A stretch of DNA of 64,000 bases from Anastatus disparis (GCA_017163975.1 JAFFSR010000009.1:496001-560000), one strand, 5' to 3'; shown: positions 29,740 to 41,083, counted from the stretch's first letter. Notes: generated from the letters alone by a model not told the origin. Numbers and translations are program-made.

Positions 29740-30180
29740 GTTATATGGTTTGCAGGGAAAGCGCAGGAGGAAAGTCAAGGCCGCTGCAGCAGGTCGGCGG
29801 CGCGGGGGCGCGCTTGCAAGTTGACATCGTCTGCAACCCGTTCGCTCAACCCAAACCCCTATCTACTTCCCCCCGCTTAAACTTTCTCGTATATACGTAT
29901 ATATGGGTGCATGTAAAAGAGTAGACGAGGTAGACCCAGCCAACGGTCGATAAAATCGTCTGCGCGCCTGCGCCTAAGGGGAAGAGCTTGCCGAAGAGGG
30001 GCTCGTCAGCTGCGCCATTGATCCTCATACCACCCATCCCAGACAACCAAGCACTAGCGAAGACCAGACTTAAAGAGGAAGTTACCAAACGAAAACTCCT
30101 TTTCCTTTCTCGTTTATTTCGCACCTTTTGCCACTGCTGCTCAAAGTGCACAATTCCATTTGCTCCGATCTGATAAGAAT
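29740..30180. other. GC-rich island (about 57% GC) with long open frames on both strands
   Basis: The first 60 bp reach about 73% GC (GGTCGGCGGCGCGGGGGCGC). A minus frame is open from 30214 to 29846, including GMGGMRINGAADEPLFGKLF. A plus frame is open from 29988 to 30173, beginning PKRGSSAAPLILIPPIPDNQ. Neither matches a family I recognise. High GC alone opens frames, but the peptides are less repetitive than others in the window. An alternative hdc exon, a nested gene or a CpG-type regulatory element are all possible. Confidence 0.3.
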
Positions 30181-33100
30181 AGTCAACTTTTCCTATAGAA
30201 ATTATTTTCACCAATTCCCTTGATTCTCTTTATAGTTGCAAACTTAGGAAAATAGATTATAGAATTTTAAAATTTCAAATTTTTCATTAAGGTTTTCAGT
30301 GAGAAGAATTTGCAACCGACAATTAAGAATTTTTTATTACTTTTTTCTTCGTCTTATCCTTTTATGAATTATATAACTATTATGCAATGCATTGGTTATT
30401 AAAGAACTGCTGTATAACTATTAGCGTAGTTTTTTATTGACACACCCTTATGGACGTTACATTACAACATAACTATAAGATTTTTAAGATCAAGATAGTT
30501 AAAGCTCGTAAATTAAATTTTCGTACTTTTAATCTTTAGTAACAGTAGCTCTCTGCGGGAATCCATTTCTAGTTAATAATTTTCTACGTGTACAGGCACT
30601 GCCAGTTTCCATTAGCCATGCACCGATCGTTATTGATAGCTTGCGCAGTCTGCGCGCCTCTGCATCTTTTTCTTTCTTTTTTTTTTCATTCATCTTTTCT
30701 CTTTGTTACATTTCTAACCCTTTCCTTTTAACGATCTCATATACTTCGAGAATTGATTTATTGAGTTTTTTAAAATGCCATTACTATGATTTATTAGTGG
30801 CAATGCTGAGAAAATAAACGGAAAAAAAATCTTCGCAAAAAGTTGGCATTTTTTTGCTACGAGTGTATTTATGGAATATATGTATTGTTAAAAAGGTGAA
30901 AATTAAACTTTTACTAGTATATTTTTGGACAGAATTCGTACATTGATAATCACGAAATTCTTTATTTATATGCGAGGAGAGTCGCAACGCGGAAACAAAG
31001 AACGCGACGGTTGCTTTAAAGCCGAACAGCCACTCCCCGGCAATGTGGTGGTATATAGACACGTTTGGAAAAGTCGGAAAATCAAGCTGTGCGCGCGTTG
31101 AATTCGAAATGAAGGAGAGAATAACGAAAAACTTTAATAAAGAGAGATGATAAAAGAAGCTTTTTTGTTCACGTCCAACGTATAATGTATACAAAAGAGC
31201 TCAAAAAAAAATGCAATGCCAGAGAAATCGACAGAAAGAGAGAGAAAGAGAGAGAGAGCCAATGTCGCATGGTATGTCGCATAGACATGGCCACTATCTC
31301 GGTAAATTGAGATTGGATCCTATAGTATTGACTTCACTCGAAAGTCTATCAGTGTCATGTCGTGTTGGGAAGTACAGAAAAGAGAATAGCTGTAACACGA
31401 AACTTTATTTTATTTACTCTATTTTTATCTTCAGAGAGGAAAAGATAAAAAAAGAAGAAATAAAAAAAAAACGAAGAAATTCTTGATCTTTTACTTTACC
31501 CGGAAATTGTAAGAAAGGAGATGAAAATTTAATCGATAACGTCTGGCGCTTTGGAAAAAAAAAGTTCAGACACGAGAAAAGCTTTTAAGATTATTCGGCC
31601 TTGGCACACTAAAAGCAAGTAGAAGACGAATTTTTTCGATTCAGTAACAAAAAAAAAAAGAGTTACAAGTAGAGTTTGCTGTAACGTTATTATTTGTTTG
31701 TGAAATCTGTTCGCTAACTTGGTACATAAAAAGTAGGAACATTATTCAAATAAAAATATTCTTCGTTAGGCAGTTATATAAAGTTGGAATTTCTATTCTA
31801 TCGATGAAAGAGAGGAAACAAATTGGCGAAAAAAAAAATTCCGAACAGTGGTTAGCAGAACTTTGTCAAGTATTACGAGCCTGCTGATAGACAACGAGCA
31901 AAGAGGGCTTATTTTTAGAAGAATGCAAATTTTTAGGCATTCTTTTTACTACTTTTCTGCTCCGCTACATTTGTGAATTCAGTTCAAGTTTTAGTAGGCT
32001 GCAAAATGCGATACTCGACTGTTTATTTTTGACGAGGACCATGTCTAAAATAAATTTTAAGACTCAGTTTACCAATAAACTTTAATGTATTAAGTGTGAA
32101 AGCGTAAATTTATAATTCTTAAGATATCTTTTTATATCATGAAAAATATCTTTCACACATATGGCTTTATGTAATAAAAATAATATGTTTTTAATGAATC
32201 ATCTTATACCAAAAAAAAAATGTTATAATCAGTTAAGTACATGATAAAAATTGAGGCATGTCCAGTTGGACTAAATCGTATTTAATTGAAAATAATCGTA
32301 AGATCCTCGGTTGAGCCTTAGTATCAGTAATCCGGCTCCTCATAAATAACGTTCGCGTCTCTCGTACAATCTTGCTGAACCGATCGGTGTGCTAGGCGCC
32401 AACAATAACAGCTTACGAATAGCAAATCGATCGAAGTATGTTTACATCGTGCGCGCCTCTAAGAATGCGAATTTCTCTGATTTTCTTATTTTTCGCGCAA
32501 ATTCTTATGTGCTTGATTTTTCTCGCGCAAATAGAAGAAAAGAAAATTGAACAGAAAAAATATATATGTATATAAGGCGTCTAGACCTCATAGCGCTGAT
32601 GCACGAAGTTTAAATGAAAAAGACAAAAGAAAAATACTAAGGCGTATCGCGTGTGTCATTGATACGTGGATTGTATTTATAAATAGAAGACTGGAAGATG
32701 CGAAAAAAAAGGAGAGAAAAAATAAAAGAAGCACAAGAAAAACCAAACTGTCACGTTTTATGCATAGACGATGACAACGACGACGGCGACGACAACAGAT
32801 TTCATTCGCATCATTTGCCTTCTTTCACGTTCAATTTTTCTATATATGTATATATGCATCCCGACAGTCAGATATACGCATATCATATCATTTGTTTGCG
32901 ACAAATTTGATGAAGGATTTTCATGACAGCCGGAGAAAGAAAGCAGCGGGTTTTAATTATATTTTTAAAAGCTTCTATTTCTTATCTCATTGATTAAGCT
33001 TTAAAACGTACGATCCTGGCTCTTTTATATATATTTTCATCTGATAAAATAAAAGAAATATGAAGATTAAAATAATTGTGTGTACATCGAGGAGATTCTG

Positions 33101-33400
33101 TAATCTGATTTTGAATCATGATCGAGTGCAAGATCTTACAAAAGATTACGCATAAGTTACGACAAATAAAAAAAAGCGAATAGAGACGAAAGGCAAAACA
33201 AGAGCATACGAAATAAAAAAAAAAGGAGACAAAAGAACTCGGCAACAAAGTATTGACCTCCCGCAGGCAAATTTCATTCTCTCTCTTCTCTATTTTTTCA
33301 TTGCTCGTATAAAAATCAGGCTTGAGTGTTGTGTATGTATCGTCGAAAGTAATGGCTTAATAAATCCTGCGAGTCTTCGCGCCATCATCATTCAAAGCTT

Positions 33401-33536
33401 GAAATAGTATATTACGCAACGAGTGCGTAAAATATGTGATTATCGCACGAGTCGGTTTTGTCGCCCGAGCGCAGCGAGGGCGACAAATGAGACGAGTGCG
33501 ATGATCACTTTACGCATTAGTTGCGTATATTATTTT
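33401..33536. repeat. Left hairpin of the 33.4-kb element
   Basis: Two arms of about 60 bp face each other around GAGCGCAGCGAG. The left arm runs from TATATTACGCAACGAGTGCG through TTATCGCACGAGTCGG to TGTCGCCC. The right arm is its imperfect reverse complement, ending GTTGCGTATATTA. Mismatches and small gaps are scattered, and the central GTCGCCC/GGGCGAC stem is perfect. The apex is far richer in GC than the flanks. Confidence 0.75.
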
Positions 33537-33654
33537 TTCTAACAAGTGCGCAAAATTCTAAGAATGACAAACTTGCGTCTGTGATAGCATGTACAATCTT
33601 GTTCAAAGGCTATCAAGATTGTAAGAGGTAGTCGAGGTCGGGGCGCAGGACGGG

Positions 33655-33728
33655 GTCCAGGGGCGGAGCCCCGGTGGGGGTGCAGGGGGCAAAGCCCCTC
33701 TGGGGGGGTTTCAGGGGCAGCGCCCCCG
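33655..33728. repeat. GC-rich block: three GGGGC-NNN-GCCCC mini-hairpins
   Basis: GGGGCGGAGCCCC (33660-33672), GGGGCAAAGCCCC (33686-33698) and GGGGCAGCGCCCC (33714-33726) share an identical 5-bp stem with a different 3-nt loop. They are spaced 26 and 28 bp apart. Each is preceded by a G-run and a CA (GGGGTCCA, GGGGGTGCA, GGGGTTTCA), giving a unit of about 27 bp. This is an extreme GC island in AT-rich DNA. The G-runs could also form quadruplexes on the plus strand. The block is not coding: its open minus-strand frame is a by-product of composition. Confidence 0.8.
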
Positions 33729-33836
33729 CCTCCAAAAAAATAAATAATATTACTAATATAAAAATAAAATTAATAAAACCATCAACGGCAAGCCGGAGTA
33801 GAACCTGATATCGACCGAGTAACAATTGAGTTGTTT

Positions 33837-34111
33837 GTTATTTACTCAAGTATTAATCGGTGTATCTTCAAATTAAAAGTTGAGCGCTATAGATATTATT
33901 ATTATGAACATCTATGCACAAGAAAAAAAAAATCTACCGCTTTGTTTTTGAGAAAAGTAAGTAACGCCAAAGTTCTTTCGCGTTACTTACTTTTCTCAAA
34001 AACAAAGCGATAGATTTTTTTCTTCTTGTGCATAAATATTTGTAATAATAATGTCTATTGCGCTCAACTTTTAATTTGCAGATTCACCTGATTAATACTT
34101 GAGTAAATAAC
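33837..34111. repeat. Long foldback (arms about 130 bp, 12-nt loop)
   Basis: The left arm (33837-33967, beginning GTTATTTACTCAAGTATTAA) is the reverse complement of the right arm (33980-34111, ending TTGAGTAAATAAC) at close to nine positions in ten. The loop is CAAAGTTCTTTC. The innermost stretch, GTTTTTGAGAAAAGTAAG plus GTAACGC, is perfect. A transcript from either strand would form a long hairpin resembling a hairpin-siRNA or MITE precursor. The compensating mismatches are mostly toward the outer ends. Confidence 0.88.
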
Positions 34112-34252
34112 AAAAATCTCAGTTAGACAAGGATAGCTCTCAAATTAAAATTCCATGAAAATATATTATTAAAATAATAATTGAGAATTCCTCCCCCCTC
34201 TTTAGTATTTGTAGAAATTTACCCATTTAAAATGGTTATAAGCCAAGAAATA

Positions 34253-34325
34253 GCATTAAATCCATTTTTACTAGGGATTAACTAGCCATTAAATGGAATC
34301 ATTTCTACCAGGGTATTTAAATGAT
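34253..34325. repeat. Imperfect direct repeat of about 35 bp
   Basis: CATTAAATCCATTTTTACTA followed by GGGATTAACTA is repeated as CATTAAATGGAATCATTTCT followed by ACCAGGGTATTTAA, with gaps. It lies between the foldback and the 20-bp array inside the 33.4-kb element. Confidence 0.5.
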
Positions 34326-34505
34326 TAACTCTAAGATTAATTAATAAGAGAGTTCACGTATCGCGAAAAAAATTGTACATAGCACTTTAAAAGAGCACCA
34401 CAAGAGTTTTCAAATGAGATGTATAAATGTCTGTTATGATGTATACTCCTAATATTATGTTCCTGAAATATAATACTTTAAAAATTAAAAAAATTTTTTT
34501 TAGAT

Positions 34506-34745
34506 GAAATCATTTTACGCACGCTCAAATCATTTTACGCACGCTGTATTCATTTTACGCACGCTGAAATCATTTTACGCACGCTGAAATCATTTTACGC
34601 ACGCTGAAATCATTTTACGCACGCTCAAATCATTTTACGCACGCTCAAATCATTTTACGCACGCTCAAATCATTTTACGCACGCTAAAATCATTTTACGC
34701 ACGCTGAAATCATTTTACGCACGCTCGATTCATTTTACGCACGCT
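34506..34745. repeat. Tandem array, 12 x 20 bp
   Basis: Twelve head-to-tail units share an invariant 15-bp core, CATTTTACGCACGCT, at 34511 and every 20 bp to 34731. Each is preceded by a 5-bp variable part (GAAAT, CAAAT, GTATT, GAAAT, GAAAT, GAAAT, CAAAT, CAAAT, CAAAT, AAAAT, GAAAT, CGATT). All differences fall in the 5-bp part while the core never varies. The core's reverse complement, AGCGTGCGTAAAATG, matches the left hairpin of the same element. Subterminal arrays of this kind can be transposase-binding sites in DNA transposons, which is an inference here. It is not a CRISPR array: the spacing is too short and there are no unique spacers. Confidence 0.95.
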
Positions 34746-34802
34746 AAACAAATGCGTCTCATAATATGATATTTTATGTACGCAAACGGGTACATGAAAT
34801 CG

Positions 34803-34833
34803 AATTTTGCGCACGCCGTTAGAAAAAATACTT
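34803..34833. repeat. Right inverted end of the 33.4-kb element
   Basis: TTTTGCGCACGCCGTTAGAA followed by AAAATAC is the reverse complement of 33532-33554 (TATTTTTTCTAACAAGTGCG followed by CAAAA) with only a couple of mismatches or gaps. The matching pair marks likely ends of an inner element. The hairpin at 33401 would then lie just outside it or be part of a longer version. Confidence 0.6.
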
Positions 34834-35184
34834 TCTTACTTTCAACATAACCAAATTGATGGCGCTGTTATAATTTTCTTCAATATAATACGCACATTGC
34901 CAATTTGCCAAAAATGACCATTGAAACTCATTGCGAGACTAATTAAACCTTTTGAAGTCATCATTTTTTTCAATGGGGCTACTTGAATGCTGTAAAAGCC
35001 GAAAATAAAGAGGTTCGTTAAACCAGATAATTTCATCGTGTAACATTAATCGTCGTTTTATGACGTACTCGTGAAAATATTTCATCTTTACTTTAATGTT
35101 TTTTATTTAATAATTATTACATTTTACGCATAATTTGCAAGACATAAATAATTCTCATTTTAACAACATCTCATTTTTACAATC

Positions 35185-35236
35185 AAATTAATTTTTTTGA
35201 TATATCAATTAAATTAATTTTTTTGATATATCAATT
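35185..35236. repeat. Perfect 26-bp tandem duplication
   Basis: Two identical 26-bp units (35185-35210 and 35211-35236) begin AAATTAATTTTTTTGATATA and are followed by a partial third AAATTA. The unit contains TTGATATATCAA, itself a palindrome. Confidence 0.9.
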
Positions 35237-35355
35237 AAATTATATATTGTAATTACACAAACTAATGCATAAACGGGTTTTTGAACTTATTTAGACTAAT
35301 AATATGATAATAATTGAAAAATTTACAACACTGGGAAATTTTAAAGTAATTAGTT

Positions 35356-35688
35356 TATTTAGAGGGTTGGTACTGTATGAAAAAACGAGTGTTCAAGAAT
35401 AACTATTCATTTTGTTGTTCATTTTCTGGTCAACAACTTCGGTCGCCGGTGGTAGATTGACCTTACAAATCAAGAAATAATTATTCAGTTTTCAACGACT
35501 AAAATGTCTTCTACGCATTAAGTAGAAAAAAAATTGAAATATCGACTGCAAAAAAGTAGTCCCTCAAACACGCTTACAAACAAAAAGTGATGAACGAAAA
35601 AGAAGAAGTAAAAGAAACAAAAAACACGGTGCAAAAAATCTAATTACTTAGATACGAGATACTTTTTTTTTAGCCAACCCTGTAAATA
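35356..35688. mobile_element. Candidate small MITE with hAT-like ends
   Basis: TATTTAGAGGGTTGG at 35356-35370 is inverted as CCAACCCTGTAAATA at 35674-35688 with one mismatch in 15. CAGGGTTGG-type termini are typical of hAT elements, although the left copy has G for the first C. The interior is non-coding and contains a small GGTCAA..TTGACC inverted pair near 35429-35462. No convincing 8-bp target duplication is visible, and 15 bp of inverted similarity can arise by chance in 333 bp, so this is tentative. Confidence 0.35.
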
Positions 35689-37936
35689 CTTTTTAATCTA
35701 GCATTTAAGTCCATTTGATATCAAATTTCCAATATCGTATTTACGAATATGTTATTTTAATAATTAAATAACACGAGAACAATGTCAAGCTTGTAAAAGA
35801 TATTGAAAGCGAGCTGGGAATTGCGCAATACGAACGTACTTAACCTTGAACTTTAATTAAGCCAGTGTCGGAAGATTCAAGAGAAAAACATTGTAAAAAT
35901 TTAAATCGTAAAACTTGTTTACGTTTCCTTTATTGAATGAAGAAAAACGAAAATAAGCGAATGGTTATCTTTGTCTTTCATCCTAACTTAAAAGTATATA
36001 CGTTATATTAAAAGAGGTTCGCTCACGCATGTGAGGGAGAAAAGATATATACAAAACTACAAGACACCAAGTCGTCGTCGTCGTCTTTTATCGAGCATGT
36101 TGAGGAAGGTCTGGTCTCTCTCTCTCTCTCTTTCTCGTTTCTCGTCTCGGCATCAGGTTTATATACGAAAAAAAAACTTTCCCTTTACAAGAGAACCAAA
36201 AGAGGGCGAGATTTCAAGGTCAGTACAGTTATTTCCACCCGCTCTCTTCGTAGAGCTCGATAAACTGCGTGACGCTACATTGCGTAATTCTCTCAGGGTT
36301 ACTTTTTTTTTCTATAAGTTTTTTTTTCTTTCTGACCTAAGCTCTTATTCGGTATTAATCGGATATTTTTTTTATGGAAATAGCGTCGTATCTTTATTCC
36401 TAGTAAAAGGGTTTCATTGTTTCATCAAGCATAGCTTGATCAATAAAGTCATTCTGATTCATCATAATAAGACTATTCCTTATTAATAATTTCAAATAAA
36501 TTAAGTTTTTTTTAGTACATTGTATTGAATTGAAAATTTAGTAGCGCTAATGTTACAGTTATGCGTGAGAACTTGAAGAATTCGGTAGGGTAAAATTAGC
36601 TTGTATTTCCGCCGGTAAATAAAATCAACGACTCAAAGTCACCTGGATTGTATCGAATAACATTAACCGTTTTTCAGATCATCAAAGTAACGACGTGTAC
36701 ATGTTCACATATAAACATAAATATAACTTTAAGCCTTTCTTCAAAGGCTTCCTGGGGGAGAAATTTTTCATAAAAAATAAAATAAATCAAAATACATTTT
36801 CACAGTTATCGCTTATAAAAGTATTGATTTATGCATTAATGCATTAAGCACTTCGCGTAAGGTGTGTACAATTAAAAATGATATGTTAAGCGTATCAGAT
36901 AAAATGAATGGAATTTCTCTTAAGCTTGGAGCTCGAGCAAAAAGGAGATATATATAAATACTTGAAAGGTGTTTCACAAGCAAATCGAGTTAGCTGAGCT
37001 CTTTGTTATCTATTTCTGCATCGAAAAATACCCTGGCAGAATCAACATTAAAGCATAACCGATTACCAAAACTGATCTTTCTTTGATAGACGGAGTTACA
37101 CTACACTAAAATTAATTCCGCTTATGTATGCTTAGCTTAGAGAAAGCAAGTGTGTTTTTACCTCCCATAATATATCATGCATCAATGGCATCTCATTGTT
37201 GTACTAATGTAAGTTCTGCCTACTTTTAATGAGCTTTTAGCGAAGACGAAAGATCTGACACCAAGACAAAAGTTTTGAACAAATTGAAATCAATCCATCG
37301 TTCTAGGTTTTGGATTAATATGCAAAGATTTGATGAGTTTCAGATTGAATTAATGCATACCATGCTGAGGTAATCACAAACAATATTACTTCAACGAATT
37401 GAATAGATTCTGTTTTATAATGTAAGATTTTCATTACTGATTTTTGGCTCGGCGCCGCTAGAAGCATTTGTCTTAGAGGTAAATCTTTGGAGTGTCTTTA
37501 AATTAATTCAATACAATCTGATAAAATCTGACCTCAGTGCTTAGTTGTATCTTCAAATATTATATTTACGTTTTAAACCCTTTCTTCTAAGCTGAGAAAA
37601 GTGAATTGCTTTTGATAAAAAAATTTTACTTGAGGCTATAATATTGCTTCGTAAAAAGTTTATAAACTTCATAAAAGTAATCCTTCAATTAAAAAAAATA
37701 TTTTTAATAAATTCGTAATACTGAATTTATTGTTAAAAATATTTGAATTGAATGGCAAAAATATTTAAAGCCTGAGTTATATATCGGTATTCGAAGCCAA
37801 AGTTACAGTTTCATTTCATGAGAATTACGAGGCTCATTCATAAGAGGTTCTCTGTATTTGCGGCTTAGCGTAGGATAAAAAACTCCCCTAACAAATTTTT
37901 TTTCTTCTTCATACACACTGGACCTGTGCCACATTG

Positions 37937-37964
37937 CACACACACACACAAAAAAAAAAAAAAA
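37937..37964. repeat. (CA)7 followed by A15
   Basis: A CA repeat runs directly into a 15-nt A run. A poly-A end can mark a retroposed insert, but no source element or target duplication is visible here. Confidence 0.85.
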
Positions 37965-39007
37965 CTAAAGTACGCATATATACGAATACGATCAAGACAG
38001 ATGGGTTTTCTCAATGCCATTACTCACTTTTTCACCTGCACCAAAAGTAATAATACGGTAAAATGTGCGGCTTCTAATTTTTTCGGCAATTCATCAAGTC
38101 TGTGACGAGCTGAAGGGTAAACGCTTTTTTTTTATATATTTTTCTTATTTTATTTTATTTTTTTTTTTTTTAATCTTTTTGCCGTAGACACAAGTTCTCC
38201 CTCTTAATGCATGAAGGCTCATTTCCAAGGTAAATTTTAACATTGCAGACGATATTATCGACTAGACATGCAACGCACGCGATAGCAAGTAAGCCAGCAG
38301 GAGAAAAACAGTATTGTAGGTGCTACAGACATCCAAGCTTATATTTACTGCATGGGGAAATTGCACGGGAGTCATGCTACTACTGGTTTATTGATTTCCT
38401 TAGCGAATTTAGAGTAGGACGACTCTTTTTTATATCAGCCTTTTTACATCTTCTTTATGTTGCGGTTAAGACAATTTTTCTTTTTTTGTCTTTCCTTCTA
38501 TTTAGATATATAATTTATAATGTTAATGATGATTTCAAAATAAAATCATTTAATCTGTGTAATTCTAACCGACTGTATTTTTCATTTGAAAGATTTCTAA
38601 TACTTCGTACTATATTAGTTGAGGATTAGTTAGATAATATGTTATACAGAAATTGTATCCAAGTTCTTATAAGTACTTGAATAAATTAAATGCAATTACA
38701 TCAGCTTGCTTCTCATTTGACAACTATCTAATTTGTAGACGCATTTGATATGGCAAATAAAAGTTAATGAAACGACCTATTAAATTTAAATGAAGTTAAA
38801 CTAGAAAAAAAAAATGAACTTCCATTCGTGATCAGTGTATGCCTTTTATATACTTACTTTGGACTGGAATTAAATGTATTTAAAATTAGGCAATAAATTA
38901 AAAGTTATAAAATCAGCAAATCGCTTAAATATCAAAGTATATAAATAATGCAAAGTTTAAAATTTAATCTTTATTACTTATGTAATTAGGGCTCGTTTTA
39001 ATGAATA

Positions 39008-39104
39008 CATTAATTGGGTCAAGTGTGCTTATGCCCACATGCTCTTTGATTGGGTAAGGTCAGAGTCGTATAAAAGTCTCACTTTGCGTGCGAGTGACTC
39101 AAAA
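39008..39104 (+). promoter_or_regulatory. Promoter-like block: inverted CCAAT boxes and TATAAAAG
   Basis: Two ATTGGG motifs (reverse CCAAT) near 39014 and 39048 precede a canonical TATAAAAG at 39069-39076. A CTCA that could serve as initiator lies about 32 bp after the TATA box. Downstream is only a 10-codon frame beginning near 39110, so a coding product is not supported. Confidence 0.28.
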
Positions 39105-41083
39105 TCTACATGCGACACGCATCGGATTATATACGTGATTAAAAAAAAAACAGTGTCGTGGATAAGAAATCTGATAAACATAATTTTAATGTAAAATAAT
39201 TAATGGTTTACCTTAATATGATAGGAGTTCAGCTTGGTTCTCGGCAGACTGTTAAACGCGCTGAAGTCCAAACGTCGAGAAAAAATACCGTTTGCTCCGC
39301 AACTTTGTCTGTAAAAAAAATAAAAGGAGAAAAAATTTATCATTCGTTATGTCCATAAAGAAATTCTTAGATGTATACCGGTTTTGTTTTGAATATAACT
39401 CTGATTTTTTACCAAAATTAATTATAAATTAATTAAGATGAAAAAGGTACTTATAAAATATTTTTTTTATCATTAAAGTATTTCCTGGATTATAGATTTT
39501 ATTGGCATATAAATTCATTAATCCGTTAAGATGTAATAAATAACAGTTATCTTATGATTCTCTTTTCTTATTTTTCTATGAAATACGCAGGTATAAAAAA
39601 AATATTCCACTAAATGAATAAATCATCTTTGATTAAGGTCTTAATGATCTAAAGAACTTAATCTCGTTTTAATCAACAGCAATATTGTAAAATAATAAAA
39701 GGTTTTATATATCAATACCAATACTCAATGAGAATTATGTGAAACTCGGTGTACAGTGAAGTTTTGAATAATCCAAAACTGTTTAAAATATTAATTCGAG
39801 CTCGGTATATTTTATGTGAATCGATAAAAAGTAAGCATATATCGAGACGTTGAAAATACTCCCGAACTCTCCAAGGGATTCTAAAAGAGTAAAGTAGTAT
39901 ATATACATAAGTGCGACATTCTCTTGTGGAGTCGATGCATTTAAAATTGCCTAGGGTCACGAATAAGGTGTCAGGGTCACGAGAGTTGCTTGGCTCTATG
40001 TGTGTAAGAAAATAATATGGACGAATTTGCGAGCTCTCCAAAGGGAGCACAAATTGAAACGTCGACGCCGCATGACGTCTGTCATTAAAATATCATGACA
40101 TCAACGAATAATAAAATAAAAATAAAAGAAAAGAAACACGTAAAAACCTTTTCCTGAACTTATAAAATAGTCATTTTTTTCTAGGAAGCAAGGCTTTGAG
40201 TAGAAAAGAATAACACTTTGAACATATCGTTTCATAATTTTCAAGAGAGAAACAGTAAATGATATTGAAAATGAGGAAAAATATATTCGTAAACAAAATC
40301 CGTGTACAATGAAATTCGAGATAATAAGATATGTCGAAGCCGAAGGCATAAGTAGGCTTGTGACTCGTGTTTCTCAAGGTGACCGACTGATCAAATCCAT
40401 TTCGTATATAATACCAACCAGTCAAACTTTTTAGCTCCTTCAAATGTTGTTCCCCTTTTTTCAAACACCAAGTTTCGAATTTTTATTTCTCAAGTTTTTT
40501 ATTGCACAAAAATGTGCGTCAATAAAAAATATTTTAATTTAAATAAACTTGATATCAAATGTATATCAATACTTTATGTTTTATATAATATTTTTAAAAT
40601 TCTACTTTCCAAAGATATTTTTCTCTCTGTGCATTATATGAATTCCCAAATAAATGTAAACTTCATGGCTATTTATTTGAATGACTTTTGTGCGTCATTC
40701 CCTAAAGCTACATAAATATCGTGGAAAAAGCTTTTTATATTTAAAAAGGTATCGCGACAAGATTAATTACTACAATTACTCCCTTAACAGTGAAAAAAAA
40801 TTATACTAGTTTAAAAAAATGCAAGAGCGATCGATTCGATACAAGCAGCCTCGTTTGCTTTGTGAGGTGAAAGCCTCTGCACCGGCAAAAAATACACGCT
40901 ATAATAAAGTTGAGAGCTATGAAGAAAAAAAAAATCTACAAAAAAAGAGAGAAAGAAAGAGAAATGATGTATACGCAATTAATGTCAATGTTGAATGTGT
41001 ACAACAACTTATAATCGTAATGCACAGCTGGATAAAGCCTACACGAGTCGCGGATATGTACGTCGTCGTATATGATGGAAGGA

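Larger units (their letters stand above)
33401..34833. mobile_element. Probable non-autonomous DNA element with nested foldbacks and subrepeats
   Basis: This 1.4-kb block combines five features absent from the flanks: a hairpin (33401-33536), a GC-rich triple mini-hairpin block (33655-33728), a long foldback (33837-34111), a 12-copy 20-bp array (34506-34745) and an inverted end pair. The end pair is TTTTTTCTAAC..GTGCGCAAAATTC at 33534-33558 and its reverse complement at 34803-34828. The motif GTGCGTAAAAT or close variants occur in the left hairpin, in every array unit and, as GTGCGCAAAATTC, in both ends, so the parts belong together. No transposase-like frame is present, so any movement would need help from elsewhere. 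I could not identify clear target-site duplications, so the outer boundaries are uncertain; a related CATTTTACGCA also occurs at 35120-35130. The family is unrecognised. Confidence 0.6.

Noticed and set aside
33613..33825. 70-codon minus-strand frame across the GC-rich block
   Set aside because: Pro/Leu-rich translation of the repeated hairpins; composition artefact.
34506..34745. CRISPR-like regular repeat
   Set aside because: Units are 20 bp head-to-tail with only a 5-bp variable part, there are no spacers, and the DNA is eukaryotic.
34842..35036. 64-codon minus-strand frame beside the 33.4-kb element, considered as a transposase remnant
   Set aside because: No catalytic motif or familiar sequence, and too short to judge.
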